Part shown: positions 1 through 11,099 of the stretch, in pieces
How the letters are laid out: each line of letters opens with the position of its first letter
Numbering within the stretch: the first letter of the stretch is position 1
Source: Anthoceros angustus
Lineage: Eukaryota; Streptophyta; Anthocerotopsida; Anthocerotales; Anthocerotaceae
Direction of reading: 5' to 3'
Assembly: GCA_010909165.1 (NCBI GenBank)
Contig: MU008163.1
Span: 2,046,001 to 2,110,000 of the forward strand
Length of the DNA stretch: 64,000 bases
Translations under genes and position numbers: made by a program
The notes under the pieces: model-generated
The model's database searches: none
What the model was told of the DNA's origin: nothing
Seen by the model: only the letters and a program-made list of their open reading frames with translations

Positions 1-1
1 C

Positions 2-388
2 GGCAGGTTCCATCTGGACAACGCCGAGCTGTGGACGGTGGACGTGAAGGACAGTAGGTCGCCTTACAATATCGACCTGCAGTCGGTGGCGTTGCACGAG
101 ATCGGGCATCTCTTAGGGTTGGGCCATTCTGGGGACCCGGACGCGATCATGTACCCTAGCATCAGCCCGCAGAAATCCAAGCAGGTCCTCATGGCTGACG
201 ACATTGCCGGTGCGCAGTCTCTGTACGGGGCGAATCCCAACTACGACCCGAATGCGCCACTGCCCACCTTCGACCCCAATAATCAGGCAGTTGGGAACAA
301 CGGTGCGCATACCGTGCTTTCTCAGTGTACTCTAGTCTCCACCTCGCTGGCCACGTTGCTTGCGACGCTTACTCTTGTGTGGAGATGA
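2..388 (+). CDS. Matrix metalloproteinase (MMP), C-terminal part, cut by window edge
   Basis: Secreted zinc endopeptidase of the plant MMP (matrixin, M10A) family, predicted to act at the cell surface. The frame is open from the first bases, so the signal peptide, propeptide and start lie outside the window. Seen: the zinc-binding helix HEIGHLLGLGHS at about 95-130, followed by the Met-turn AIMYP. A short linker leads to a hydrophobic C-terminus (about 20 residues, LVSTSLATLLATLTLVW) typical of the GPI-anchor signal of plant MMPs. The stop is TGA at 386-388. Upstream residues reading GRFHLDNAELWTVD match the conserved segment before the catalytic helix. No intron is seen in this part, as expected for plant MMPs, which are mostly intronless. 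The all-intact catalytic motif argues for a functional gene. Confidence 0.93.
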   Translation, partial: GRFHLDNAELWTVDVKDSRSPYNIDLQSVALHEIGHLLGLGHSGDPDAIMYPSISPQKSKQVLMADDIAGAQSLYGANPNYDPNAPLPTFDPNNQAVGNNGAHTVLSQCTLVSTSLATLLATLTLVWR

Positions 389-841
389 GCCCATGGCAAG
401 CCAGTCCAATCAAAGCAAGAGCATGTCGTTTCCTCGAGAAAAAATCATGATAGTTTTAAGTACGTATGTACCTACCTTCGGATCGTTGGCTTCACAAGGT
501 CCTCACCCAATTCGTCACTGTTGAGTAGGTAGAGATTTATTACACGCTGCTTGTCCAACTTGTACCTACCACATACTGAATTTCCTAGACGGTACAAAAC
601 TTGTTGAAGATAGACTTCAATATGCTACACACGCACACCAGACTAGCTGTAACGCGTAGTTAAGAGCGTGAACGACGAACAGTGCCCAGAATGTCATACG
701 ATGGTACACCGGCAGCCGTTTCTGGAACCACATTGCAATCGAATGGAAGGGCTTGATTAGTGGCAGGCTCCAACCCGTGGACTGCCAACAGTTCGAAGAA
801 CAATCAAAGCCAAGTATTAGCGCGAAAGAGAACAGTCTGAC
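389..841. other. Short non-coding gap between convergent genes
   Basis: About 450 bp between the metalloproteinase stop and the 3' end of the pfkB gene on the opposite strand. It must hold both 3' UTRs. No further gene or repeat was seen. Confidence 0.6.
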
Positions 842-2966
842 CTACTTCAGCTGAAGTTGTCTCGCATGGGGCCTCAGAATTTTGAGACGAAACTCCGCCT
901 GGGCTTGCCAGTAGGATAAAGTTGGTGGGGGTACGCCTTCATACTCAATCACTGCAGCACAGATCCAACTGTCGTCAGGATGGAATAGCCAACCCACAAG
1001 TCATAGGAGGTGGAGAGGAGCTGATGCCTTACTGAAGCTGGCGGAAATGGTTCCCCAGAGCGCGGCCGTGAGAAGGTTTCTTGTTTTCCACCACCCAACC
1101 AGGAATCCTCCACAGAAGCAGTTGCCGCATCCAGTGGGATCCACTACACCTCTCACGTCAGCTCCGATGTCATAAATCTGACCCTGGCTGCCTTCCGATT
1201 GTGCATCGACATTCTCTGTGTCAGATGGCAATCTCTTGGCATTGAACCTCTTGGATGAGAATCTGTTCGATCCCCGATCAAAGGTCGTGTGGAACGCAGG
1301 AACTTCCCAAGTCTCCCCAGTGTCTGACCTATCACACCAGAACAACCAACAAGCCGGTTGTTGCTGAGGCTATCCTGTTTCAAGCATTCTGTGGTTACTT
1401 CTCCAAGAAGTATCAAGGTGATTTGAAGTAGTTCACCTGTGAACAATGCATCCCAAGTGGCCACGTCTCAATGAGACCACCTGCTAGCAAAGGAACAGCG
1501 GAACTTTTGGATCAATACATGGATGTCTTGCCAGTTCATACGATTCATGTCTCTACCCGATTTCCCAGAGCACTCACCTCAGCACCCAATTCGACAAGGC
1601 GTCCAATGATCTCGAGAGGCGATCCTGGTCCCACTAGTGAAATGGCTTCTTTTTCGTTCGGAGAAAATATATTGGCTGCAGAAACAAGAGCCCTGCAAAT
1701 CCGCATGTCCGTGCCAGTACTAATAAACACACGTCCCTGTTCTAAAATGTCTCCATCGACAGAAAGCAGCTCAAGATACTCACATCAGTTCAGTCCGAGT
1801 AACAATGTCTTCAGCATGAGTGTACGTCTCAACGCTCACTACATCAGCACCTGTGCGACGAAGACTCCTGATAAAGTCCACATCACGTCCACTGGGGTGC
1901 ACTCCTGCATGGTAAACCTTCGCTTTCCTGTATGCAAGCAAGTACTTGTTAGTCCCACTTCCTAAGAGCCGACCAACAGTCACAAACAACAGAGAGAGGT
2001 GCCAACCAAAAGCAAGCTTCTGACTGACCATCATGTCCAGCTCTGCACGTAAATAGAAGAGTTTACAAACCTAACTGATATTCAAACGGAAGAAGAGTCA
2101 TAGCTGGCCGAAGCATACCCCATACCTCGGGTCCCACAGCCACTCGCCATACCTGGGCAAGGAAGACAGAAAAAGTTCATGGAAGGGAAGAGCAGATGAA
2201 GCACCTGCTGATGCACTTAGCGAAAACAATACCTGAGACCTCCGGCCGTCCGTCTCTAAAATCTGGCACACAGCAGTACATGGTATCATAAGAGACATAA
2301 CAGAAAGGAATAACCGCCCCACAAAAACGGAAAGGAATCTATGGACTCAAGAATAGTACAACACTATGAGATGCAGGATGCATATCCGCAGGAAAGCCAC
2401 TGGATGCAACCTGCATCCCCCACTGGATGATTGAGCTGATCGCTAAAACTGACACCATGACCAGACGCTACGAGCTGCCTAGCTAACCTGCCAAGCCCTC
2501 AGAGTCGAATACGGCCAGACAATGAGCCCGGAGACGTCTATTTCCATATCTTGAAGCCATTCTTTGCACGAGGCCGGCAGGTCTCGTCCGACACCAGCAG
2601 CTAAGCCCACACTGCAGAGACACAGATCAAACTCAGTGCGCCAAATTCAGCTTCCCTCAATTACCAGCAGAGAGCACCGAATGCAACAATCGAAATGCCG
2701 CTTTCCAGCAGAACTGGATGAGCTAACCGAAGGCCTCACCTCTCGTCACTTTTGCTCCAAAGCTTGACACCGAAGGCGGTCTGAGGACCTGCACACACAC
2801 AGACCTTGAGCTGTACGAAGACGCACAAAACACAGCATCGAAATTCGCACAATTGGAGAACTGATGAGGTCAGACCTCCTCCCCCGATGCAGCCCAGGGT
2901 GGAGTGGCCATCGGGGTAGATGATGTCGTCCACGATCACTGTGAACGTCACAACATCCATCTCCAC
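842..2966 (-). CDS. pfkB-family carbohydrate kinase (MAK32-like), ten exons
   Basis: Predicted ATP-dependent sugar kinase of the ribokinase/pfkB fold, closest by memory to the MAK32-like branch found in fungi and plants; its substrate is unknown. Exons, 5' to 3': 2966-2876, 2788-2740, 2611-2488, 2262-2233, 2152-2067, 1927-1784, 1692-1578, 1480-1437, 1328-1033, 951-842. They sum to 1089 nt, giving 362 residues with no frame conflict and all introns GT-AG. Seen in order: N-terminal strand VDDIIYPDGHSTLGCIGGGG; a substrate-side GGPQTAFG; the sugar-kinase strand AKVYHAGVHPSG; SPNEKEAISLVG, the conserved NE motif; and the second pfkB signature DPTGCGNCFCGGFL. In that signature the usual G-A/T-G-D reads G-C-G-N, so the catalytic-base Asp is Asn here, which may lower or change activity. 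Exon 4 is a 30-nt microexon encoding ILETDGRRSQ. The MetGlu start at 2966 is the first ATG in frame before the first strand. Confidence 0.9.
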
Positions 2967-3651
2967 TGTGCCGACGTCTGAAAGCGCCTCAGGAACGTCT
3001 CTTCATCTTACAAAGCCGGCTCAGCTCCGGCGCTGGACATTCTGCCGCCTCCCGCATTCATTTTGCACGGACTCCACGCCGCCTCACACCGACTCCGTGT
3101 TGCCTGCGGCCGGCTGGACAAATCTTTGCTGGAGGCGTCGTAACATTGTTAGAAAGGCAAGAATCAGCCACGAAACTTCGTTGCACGCATCTGCGGTCTT
3201 CTCAAAGCAGTGAAACAGGACGCCCCAGCACGGCGCAGTTGAAGAACGCCGTTTGAATAGAAAGGCGTTAAGCGCACCCTATCCGGTACGCGGTTCCTCC
3301 TCCAGGTTGGACACGGTCAGAAACGCGGTTAGAAGGGGGGGGAAAGGGGGGGCGCCAAGTGCAGGGCCCCTTGTCGCGGTTGTATGTATGTATGTACTGT
3401 GGAGTCAGTACATTGCACGAGGGCCACAGTTGTGCGAAGGTTGCGGCTGCGGCGTCCGTTACCCCTGCAGATGCTTGTGGAGGAAGACATCGCCGGAAAG
3501 CTCCAGATTTGCTGCGGAAAGATTGCATATGAATGTGTGAAAAATTGCGGAGCGGTGGTATTCAAGCCGCTGAGGAGGACTCCTGGTTGAGGTGGAGGAA
3601 TGAGGAATTGGTCCACAATAGAGAGCTCGGAAGGCCGGTTCTTGTGATGAA
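2967..3651. promoter_or_regulatory. Divergent intergenic region (shared promoter zone)
   Basis: About 685 bp separates the pfkB start (minus) from the start of the unknown plus-strand gene at 3652, so both promoters and 5' UTRs must lie here. There is a strong run of G tracts at about 3331-3350 and a short tandem TATG run at about 3382-3396. No clear TATA box was identified. Open frames across the region look like chance frames. Confidence 0.5.
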
Positions 3652-5438
3652 ATGAAGCCGGCTGCAGCCGCGGCAATAGCGCAGTCCTGTGCAGGTTCTC
3701 TTCCGGTCTCATTTGGAGCCGGAGCTCAGGTGTGCTCTCTGCCGGCTGTAAAAGCAGCATTTTATCCATGGAACAGGGTCACTGGTCTGTGCCTGCGAGT
3801 TCCTGTTGCTTCTCGGTTCAGAAAGCGGGAGTCTTTCACCAGGTATGGCAGTTCTTGCTTTCTAATGCGTTGGCAGCATTTGATCGGATCTGAGTCCAAT
3901 CTGTGGTGATCAGGTTCTGCTTTGACTCCGATGGCTCTCGATCAGAGGAGAGAGCCGATGCTGTGGAGGCTGAACGTCCGCCAGAGCAGCGGGCCGAATC
4001 GTTTAGAACGAGCAAAGAGGAGCTTAGGACGTCGCTGGTCGCATTGACTGAGGTTCTGGCCTCGCTTTCGACGGCAGTAGCTCAGATTCAAGCCACTGTG
4101 GAGCACCTTAGCAAGGTGATTGAGAGCGCGGATGGTTTTGACTCACCGGTGGTGACCAAGGCAAAAGAAAGGCACAGTAGTCCTTCCAGGCCGGAGGTGT
4201 CCGTGAATGGAGCACCGGTGCTTGATCTGGATCCCACGGCTTCGGAACCGTGGGATGTTGCGGAGATTGGAGGCGGAATACCGGGGACGATAGGAGGAGC
4301 GGCAGAGCCTGACGACAGCGTGCCGGCATACCTTGTAGAGCAGAATGCTCGTGCACATAAACTGGCTTACCGGCTGCAAAGGGCGTTTGTCCAAGCTCGG
4401 ATTGAAGGCCTTGGTAAACCCTTTCAGGTTCTCCCGTCAGAGCCTCGTTTTGCTGCCGTTTTTCGCGACAGACGCAGTGTTGCTTGGTTTGAAACTGGAA
4501 ACTGGGGAGCCGAGGTGAACTGTCCTGACACGGACTTCTGGCATTCAGTTGGCAGTGGAGGACTTCGTGACTACCTGCATGGAAGCACATGCAGCAGGCC
4601 TGGGACTGAACGAACTCCAGCTACAGGTTATTCTGGCAGAGGGAGCTTTAACTGGAGCATTTTCAGTGAAGTCACAGCTTTTCTCTAAAGATCCACTTCT
4701 GGACGAGGTATGCCTGAATTTTGTCTTTACCTTTACATACAGAGGAAGTCTCACATCGACATGTCAGAAACGAAATGGCCGTGTGCTCGTTTGCAGGAAA
4801 GGAGGGTTCGCTCCTCTTGGGTCAGGCTCGTATACGCAACTCTTGCTGAAGTAATGTCGCCAACACACCCTCGCCATTTTGAGTCTGATGAATGCGACTT
4901 TCAGGAAGTGGTCAGATGCTGTGTTAACTCAATGAACGCGTCCTGAAGTGTGCTTCTTCAGGTATCTGACCTGCAAAAGGGCGGCTCCGCAGAAAGGCCA
5001 CCTGGAGAGGACGGGCAGGGCAGGGAAAGTGATCCAAGTGATGTCTTCGTAAAGCAGGTACTTTTGATTCAAAACCAACGAACTGGCAGGAGTTCATGCT
5101 CGTCCAGTACATCATGCTCGTCTAGTACGGGCTGCTAAAAGTCGTTGTGAACTTGGTGTGATCAGGCAGTGAAGATGGCCCTTGAGGATGGCTACGACCT
5201 CGAACGCATAAAGTTGGAACAGGTGTGATTGGTTCTTTAGCAACTGATCAACTCCTCCAGCTTCAAACTCTTCTGCACATGCTTCCGGTGCCTTCCCTGA
5301 TCATTTGTGATATGTCATTCGCAGAGTTTCTCAGACGCTCCGGATATCTCCAAGTCGATAAAAATGATGAGACAGAGCCAATACTTGGTCGTCCTAACGA
5401 TGGAGAAGGCCCTTGGGCCAAGAAAGCAGAGCGGGTAA
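3652..5438 (+). CDS. Conserved plant protein of unknown function, possibly plastid-targeted
   Basis: Seven exons modelled from phase-consistent GT-AG sites: 3652-3842, 3914-4427, 4549-4707, 4797-4850, 4962-5057, 5166-5222, 5325-5438, giving 394 residues. The first ~60 residues (MKPAAAAAIAQSC...) are rich in Ala, Ser and Arg with almost no acidic residues, as in a chloroplast transit peptide. Then come an acidic, Ser/Glu-rich stretch with a short coiled-coil-like segment (LTEVLASLSTAVAQIQATVE), and a helical core with VEDFVTTCMEAHAAGLGLNE and LQVILAEGALTG. Later exons read SSWVRLVYATLAE, VKMALEDGYDLERIKLEQ and MMRQSQYLVVLTMEKALG. I do not recognise a named domain. The continuity of amphipathic helices across six well-formed splice junctions supports a real gene, not chance frames. 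Function is not inferred. Confidence 0.7.
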
Positions 5439-6702
5439 TCAATCAAATTTAACCTGAAGCGAGCCCAACAAGAGTTAAGATCAGAACTTGATTGCCCTTT
5501 ATTAGAAGGGATACAACCCAAAACATGCATGCACCCCCTCCAAAAATGGGTGCAAGAAAGTAATTTCCGCCTAGAGTCTTTACAGGTGCAACGCGTGGCA
5601 CCTAGTCAGCCGATTTCATAGTGGCATCCATATCCTTATCTCCCACAACATCAGTGGAATTTAAACGAGGACTCACTTGAGGACTTTGCACAGTTTTCTC
5701 CACATTTTCGAACTTGGAGGTGGCCCACGGGGCAGTGCCCACAGTCGGGCTCCTGACTCTTTCTACCGTAAGAAGGGCAACGCCATCCCGAGCATCATAC
5801 CAGTCATGCCCACATTTCAGACACTCAAACTGATAACGGTCTCCTTTCCCTACTTGAAAGAAGTCCTTCACCCCAACATCCCGCTCATGACAAAACTTGC
5901 AAGTTAAGTCCGTCATTTGCATGGCCTTGGGCTGAACCGGCTCTTTGGAAGAGGTCTGCTCGGCGGATGTTAAGCCCTCCTTGAGCTCGCCGGGAGACAT
6001 GTTCAGCACCGTCGTGGAATCCAGCTCCTTGAGCAGCAGCCTGCGTGCAAGTCTGGTACAGTTTCTCAAATTGAAATCCAGACTCCTCATCTTCAAGTTA
6101 TACTTGTGCACATCAAACCCCAGAGCATCAAACACGCAGTTCTCCAGTGCCGACACCGCTTCCACAGCCGTGGCTGGCCAGGACAGATCCCCTCCCTGCT
6201 TCTCAGCCCCGTTGGCCGTTCTCCCACCTGTTGAATCCCCCCCTGCACTTCCCGAGACCGTGGCATCGGTCCCTCCCTGCTTTCCCCCATGGCCCCCATC
6301 CACAGCACCAGCAGCAGCATCCTGCATCCTCACATCCGGCTGCTCCTCTCCCGCCTCCTTCGACACCTCACTCTCCTTCTCCTTCCCCTTCTCTTCTGCC
6401 ACATCCCCGTTACCCTTCTCCCCAACAGCATCCAAGGGGCCTGCACCACCCCGATCCTCACCCTTGCCTTCGCCCTCAAGCCGTGCACTGGCAGCAAGCT
6501 CTCCCTTCTCCTCCCCCTTACCAGCACCTTCACCATCTTCCACCTTCTCCGCCTCACAAACATACTTCACGCCATGCAAAACCTTCTCCAACCACCTGGT
6601 CCTCCCCACGTTCAACTGCACCTTGCCGTACTTCTCCAAAATCCCGTACGCTTCACTCTGCTGCGGCGTCCTAGGCGTGTCCCTGGAACCCTCCTTCCCG
6701 CC

Positions 6703-7385
6703 ATCTTCCAGTCTCACCTTGCCCGTCCTCTCCCCACTCCCATGATACTCCTGCTGCCGCTCCCCTCTCCCCGCATGCGACTGCTCCAGCTGCCTATCCA
6801 CCCTCAACGACGTCAAATTCCTCCGTTTCTTCGCCTTCAGAGCAGGATCCTCCTTCACCTGCTCCCCGCTAACCTCCGCCTTCACAACCTCATTCGGCAG
6901 ATCCCCCAGCGTCTTCCTGGTATTCTCCATCAGGGCCTCGATCTCCTTCTGCTTCGAATCCTCATAATCTTTATCATTCAGCTTCCACAACCGCTTCTCC
7001 GCCGCATCATACACTCTCCGCACAATATGCCCGGGATGCTTCGACTGCTCCGGCAACTGCTTCCCGGGAGGAATAAAATGCACCACGCACTTATGCATAA
7101 CCGACTCCGCCGGCACATCATCCCGATGGAAGCTGTAGAAAAGCTCCCGCGCATCCACCGACGAGTGGTACCCGCCCACCGCCTTCTCCGCCTCCTCCGG
7201 GCGGTAAAACCACTGGCCACCGACCGTGAGCGAGCCATCCACACTCTGCTTGATCTCCTTGATCATGGCCACATACGGCTTCTGCGTCTTGCTCTCGGGA
7301 GTGACCAGCACCGTGTCCTCCAGCTGGTACTGCGCCATCTTCCGCCTCGAAGGCCCTGTAATGCTTCACCAAGCTCCTTCCCCGC
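6703..7385. repeat. Tandem duplication unit A inside the BAH/TFIIS gene
   Basis: About 683 bp, nearly identical to 7386-8065. Both units end with the string ending CTCCTTCCCCGCC, and the same short string precedes unit A at 6691-6702, so the junction sits in microhomology. Differences from unit B are mostly one- to four-base indels in C runs or repeated triplets. Confidence 0.92.
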
Positions 7386-8065
7386 CATCTTCCAGTCTCA
7401 CCTTGCCCGTCCTCTCCCACTCCCATGATACTCCTGCTGCTCCTCTCCCCGCATGCGACTGCTCCAGCTGCCTATCCACCCTCAACGACGTCAAATTCCT
7501 CCGTTTCTTCGCCTTCAGAGCAGGATCCTCCTTCACCTGCTCCCCGCCAACCTCCGCCTTCACAACCTCATTCGGCAGATCCCCAGCGTCTTCCTGGTAT
7601 TCTCCATCAGGGCCTCGATCTCCTTCTGCTTCGAATCCTCATAATCTTTATCATTCAGCTTCCACAACCGCTTCTCCGCCGCATCATACACTCTCCGCAC
7701 AATATGCCCGGGATGCTTCGACTGCTCCGGCAACTGCTTCCCGGGAGGAATAAAATGCACCACGCACTTATGCATAACCGACTCCGCCGGCACATCATCC
7801 CGATGGAAGCTGTAGAAAAGCTCCCGCGCATCCACCGACGAGTGGTACCCGCCCACCGCCTTCTCCGCCTCCTCCGGGCGGTAAAACCACTGGCCACCGA
7901 CCGTGAGCGAGCCATCCACACTCTGCTTGATCTCCTTGATCATGGCCACATACGGCTTCTGCGTCTTGCTCTCGGGAGTGACCAGCACCGTGTCCTCCAG
8001 CTGGTACTCCGCGCCATCTTCCGCCTCGAAGGCCCTGTAATGCTTCACCAAGCTCCTTCCCCGCC
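7386..8065. repeat. Tandem duplication unit B inside the BAH/TFIIS gene
   Basis: About 680 bp, the second copy of 6703-7385. It lacks one C at the run near 7583 compared with unit A near 6905. This shifts the frame after the BAH domain, while the unit A version keeps the downstream frame open. Confidence 0.92.
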
Positions 8066-8351
8066 CCGACTTCTTGATCACCGGGCCCACCGGCTTGGCC
8101 TCGCCTCCTTCCTCCTCGTCAGAATTCTGGTCATCATCATCCCTCTCCGCATCCAACCCCGACGTGCTCAGCTTCCGCTTCCCCATCGCGCGTGCTTGTG
8201 TGCTCGTTGCTCCTCCCGATCGGGCCCGTGTGCTTGCTGCTGTCGATCGAGCCGGATTGCTTACTCCTCCGGACCGAGCCGGTGTGTTTGCTAATCTCGA
8301 TGGAGCCTTCGCGGCATAGTAGGGCTTTGGTGGCCTCAAGCCAAGGCGCAT

Positions 8352-9014
8352 GCCGGCTCCCCTTTCCTGTCGTCCGTCATCGGGAATCACCGAATTCGGC
8401 CACGACGTCGACATTGACACGCAGTTCACCTTTAAATTTTTCCGCAAACGGCTGAAATTGTGGAAATTCGAGAATAAACGCCGTTCCAGAGAAATCACAA
8501 ATTCTCACTACACCTATCACAGGACAACATTCCTTCACTAAGGACTAGAGCATGGCACTAACCAGAACCCAAATCAACATAAGCTCTCTTCACAGCAATA
8601 TAGAGTAAACAGCCTCATCATTTTCTAGAAGTCACTCTAAGCATAGTGCTATGTTCCAATCCTTTATACTCTTGAAGTGCTATGTTCCAATCCTTCATAC
8701 TCTTGAAGTCGTACCTTATTAGTCATAGCCATGGAGAGTATTAGGCTTCATTCCTTCATACCCTAGAAGTCCCGGCAATGCAGAATATTATGTTCCATTT
8801 CTTTAGAACATGACAACCATAAAAACGGAAGGCGAAGAAAAGTTGTATAGATGATAACAATGAACAAAGCAAGAGGCAAAAAACAACTAGATCGATGATC
8901 TACTATCCCCAGACGTCTCCAACATACCTTCGAAATAGTAAAACTATGAAAAAGGCGGCCAAAAAGAGTTAGGTAAACAATGTCACCAGCATAAGTTCTG
9001 CAATCGTACAGGCC
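8352..9014. repeat. Upstream region of the BAH gene with 31-bp duplication
   Basis: Non-coding and AT-rich, expected to hold the BAH gene promoter. A 31-bp unit beginning TGCTATGTTCCAATCC occurs at 8647 and again at 8678. No gene was recognised on either strand. Confidence 0.6.
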
Positions 9015-9231
9015 ACGAGTGGAAGGTGGCCAAGAGGTGGAAGGCGGCCAAGGCCAAGAGGTGGAAGGCGGCCAAGGCCAAGAGGTGGAAGGCGGCCAAG
9101 GCCAAGAGGTGGAAGGCGGCCAAGGCCAAGAGGTGGAAGGCGGCCAAGGCCAAGAGGTGCAAGGCGACCAAGGCAAAGAAGACGGCCAAGGCAAAGAAGG
9201 CGGCCAAGGCATAGAAGGCGGCCAAGAAGGA
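9015..9231. repeat. 24-bp GC-rich minisatellite encoding Lys/Ala or other octapeptides
   Basis: About six units of 24 bp (core AGAGGTGGAAGGCGGCCAAG), then shorter degenerate units. Because the unit is a multiple of three it keeps several frames open. One plus frame reads (AKRWKAAK)n ending in KAKKTAKAKKAAKA, like a histone H1 tail. The other plus frame reads (EGGQGQEV)n, and the minus strand reads Ala/Leu- or Trp/Pro-rich repeats. There is no flanking globular domain, so I regard it as a minisatellite, not a proven gene. Confidence 0.85.
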
Positions 9232-10026
9232 TTGGTAGATGGTCTCAATGAGCAGAAGTTATGCCCTTTTATAGCGAGGAGTGGTCGGAAATGTCGATAA
9301 CAGTGAAGCAATCTCGAGGGATGATTGAATATTGCTCGATATTTCTAGATCGTACATAGGCAATTTATGATTAAATGAATAGACGAATAACATTACTCAT
9401 AATATTTCATTCCATCATATTGTCCTTTAACTTGTTTTGGTGTGTCTTGTGGGCCGAGGATACTCCAAATATAAGCAATAATTGAACTTCGTAGTTACAG
9501 CCCCAATGAATGGATCGCCCCAATGAATGGATCACTACTGCGATGAGGGTCTTACTTATTATGAAATGGCTGCCCCACTCGAGATCAAGATCGTGAGATT
9601 TTTGTTCATCGCCAAATAGTCACTTCGTCAACAAGAGGCAGGGCCTTTGCAAAGTGCATTGGATACTTTTTGAATGTCTTTGGAACCCCCTATGTCTCTC
9701 CTACATGTGTCCCTCCCATTTGTCTTTGTGATTGGTGATTCTGGTCTTGAATTTTCATGATCCGGTGCGCACGGTTTGTCTTGTGGCCCCCCTTTTCCCT
9801 ACGGATGATTGGTGATTGGTGATATACTCCTTCAAGCTTGCCGCCTTTGCCCTTCGAGCTGGCTGCTGTAGCCTTTCAAGCTACCTAATGTATGATATCA
9901 AGTTGCTCTACCTAATGTATGATATCAAGTTGCTCTGAAGATATCTTGGTTGAGTGCTCAGGAGAATTCACAATACTCTTCGCCTACTCCCGCATCAAGA
10001 ACCCATATATGTTGATTGATTACTCA
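9232..10026. other. AT-rich non-coding stretch
   Basis: No gene was recognised. A 27-bp unit starting CTACCTAATGTATGATATC is present twice in tandem (9881 and 9908), and a 17-bp direct repeat containing CCAATGAATGGATC lies near 9503-9530. Confidence 0.6.
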
Positions 10027-10800
10027 TGTTACGACCGGCGGCGATGTGGTAAACCCGCCCTGAGCTGATGGTGTATGTGGTGTATGTCATCCCTCTCGGC
10101 CGCTATGCAACTCCCTTGCTTATCTCTCTGTGTGAAGGTTTTCTCTCTCTATGTTGGAAGGTTTTGCAGTCAATATGTTGAAGTATATTGCCATGCTTAG
10201 GGTCTCTTATTGTAGCCAACTTGCATGCATTATTTTTGAACATTGGTTTTAACTAAGTGCGCACCAGTTGAGCTGACAAAGGTCTTCCATCTTGATTGTT
10301 GGCTCTTCTCGCCATGTTATTGAGGCCGTCATCGCTCTTGTTGGCCATACTGGCTATGCTATTCAGCTATGTACAACCTGCGGCGACGTAGTAAACCCGC
10401 CCTAAGCTGATGGTGTCCATGGTGTATGTGGTGTATGTCATCCCTCTCGCTATGCAACTCCCTTGCTTATCTCTCTGTGTGAAGGTTTTCTCTCTATGTT
10501 GGAAGGTTTTGATCAATATGTTGAAGTATATTGCCATGCTTAGGGTCTCTTATTGTAGCCAACTTGCATGCATTATTTTTGAACATTGGTTTTAACTAAG
10601 TGCGCATCAGCTTGAGCGACAAAGGTCTTCCATCTTGATTGTTGGCTCTTCGCCATGTTATTGAGGTCATTATCGCTCTTGTTGGCCATACCGGCTATGC
10701 TATTCACTATGTACAACCATGACGTAGTAAACCCGCCCTAAGCTGATGGTGTCCATGGTGTATGTCATCCCTCTCGGCCGCTACGCAGCTCCCTTACTTA
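10027..10800. repeat. Tandem array with ~340-bp unit, two full copies and a partial third
   Basis: The landmark GTAAACCCGCCCT recurs at about 10049, 10391 and 10727, so the unit is about 336-342 bp. Copies differ by substitutions and small indels. The third copy decays after about 10800. No open frame is conserved between copies, which fits satellite-like or transposon-derived DNA. Confidence 0.85.
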
Positions 10801-11099
10801 TCTTCATGTTTGAAGACTATTATCAACTAGTGTGGAAAAACACTTCACATGAGAATTCGGCATAGCATATCACTATTAAATATTGTGCAAACTCTCTTTA
10901 CATGAGAATTTGGCACAACACTTCCATTATTCTCATCTCGTATAGAAGATTTCTCACTTGAGAATAACGCTCAGCAGATTATTATTCACTCATCAATTAT
11001 GTTATTGTTATCTACTCATACTTGGCTGAGGAGGTTTATGGAGTCGTGCTGGAGCGGTGTTCAGGGAGTGGTGTTCTCAAGGGTTTTGGAGCGGTGAGC

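Larger units (their letters stand above)
5602..8351 (-). pseudogene. BAH + TFIIS-central-domain chromatin protein gene, interrupted by internal tandem duplication
   Basis: The family resembles plant BAH-domain proteins with a TFIIS central domain (for example Arabidopsis AIPP3/BDT1), which read histone marks and affect RNA polymerase II output in the nucleus. The 5' part (8351 down to about 7560) encodes a basic/acidic N-terminus starting MRLGLRPPKPYY, a nuclear-type acidic run, then a BAH domain (YQLEDTVLVTPESK ... GGQWFYRPEEAE ... FHRDDVPAESV ... CVVHFIPPGKQLP). It ends in a frameshift at RKTLGICRMRL. The 3' part (7338 to 5602) repeats the BAH domain and continues in one 578-codon frame through a Glu/Gly-rich linker, a TFIIS-central-like helical domain (FNLRNCTRLARRLLLKEL) and a four-Cys zinc ribbon (CKFCHERDVGV ... 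CLKCGHDW). The two copies differ by small indels. As given, no single frame runs through, so it is either a broken gene or an assembly error in an intact intronless gene. Start at 8351 is chosen because upstream codons look like UTR. Confidence 0.8.

Noticed and set aside
6289..7428. Long plus-strand open frame (379 codons) rich in Leu/Arg/Pro
   Set aside because: It is the antisense of the GC-rich BAH/TFIIS coding region; codon bias of the minus strand keeps it open and no domain fits.
9026..9214. Possible histone H1 gene
   Set aside because: Only a Lys/Ala repeat is present; no globular GH1 domain upstream and no clear ATG context. Kept as a minisatellite.
8763..9311. Minus-strand Trp/Pro-rich frame over the minisatellite
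   Set aside because: Arises from the repeat unit length being a multiple of three; no signal, domain or splice support.
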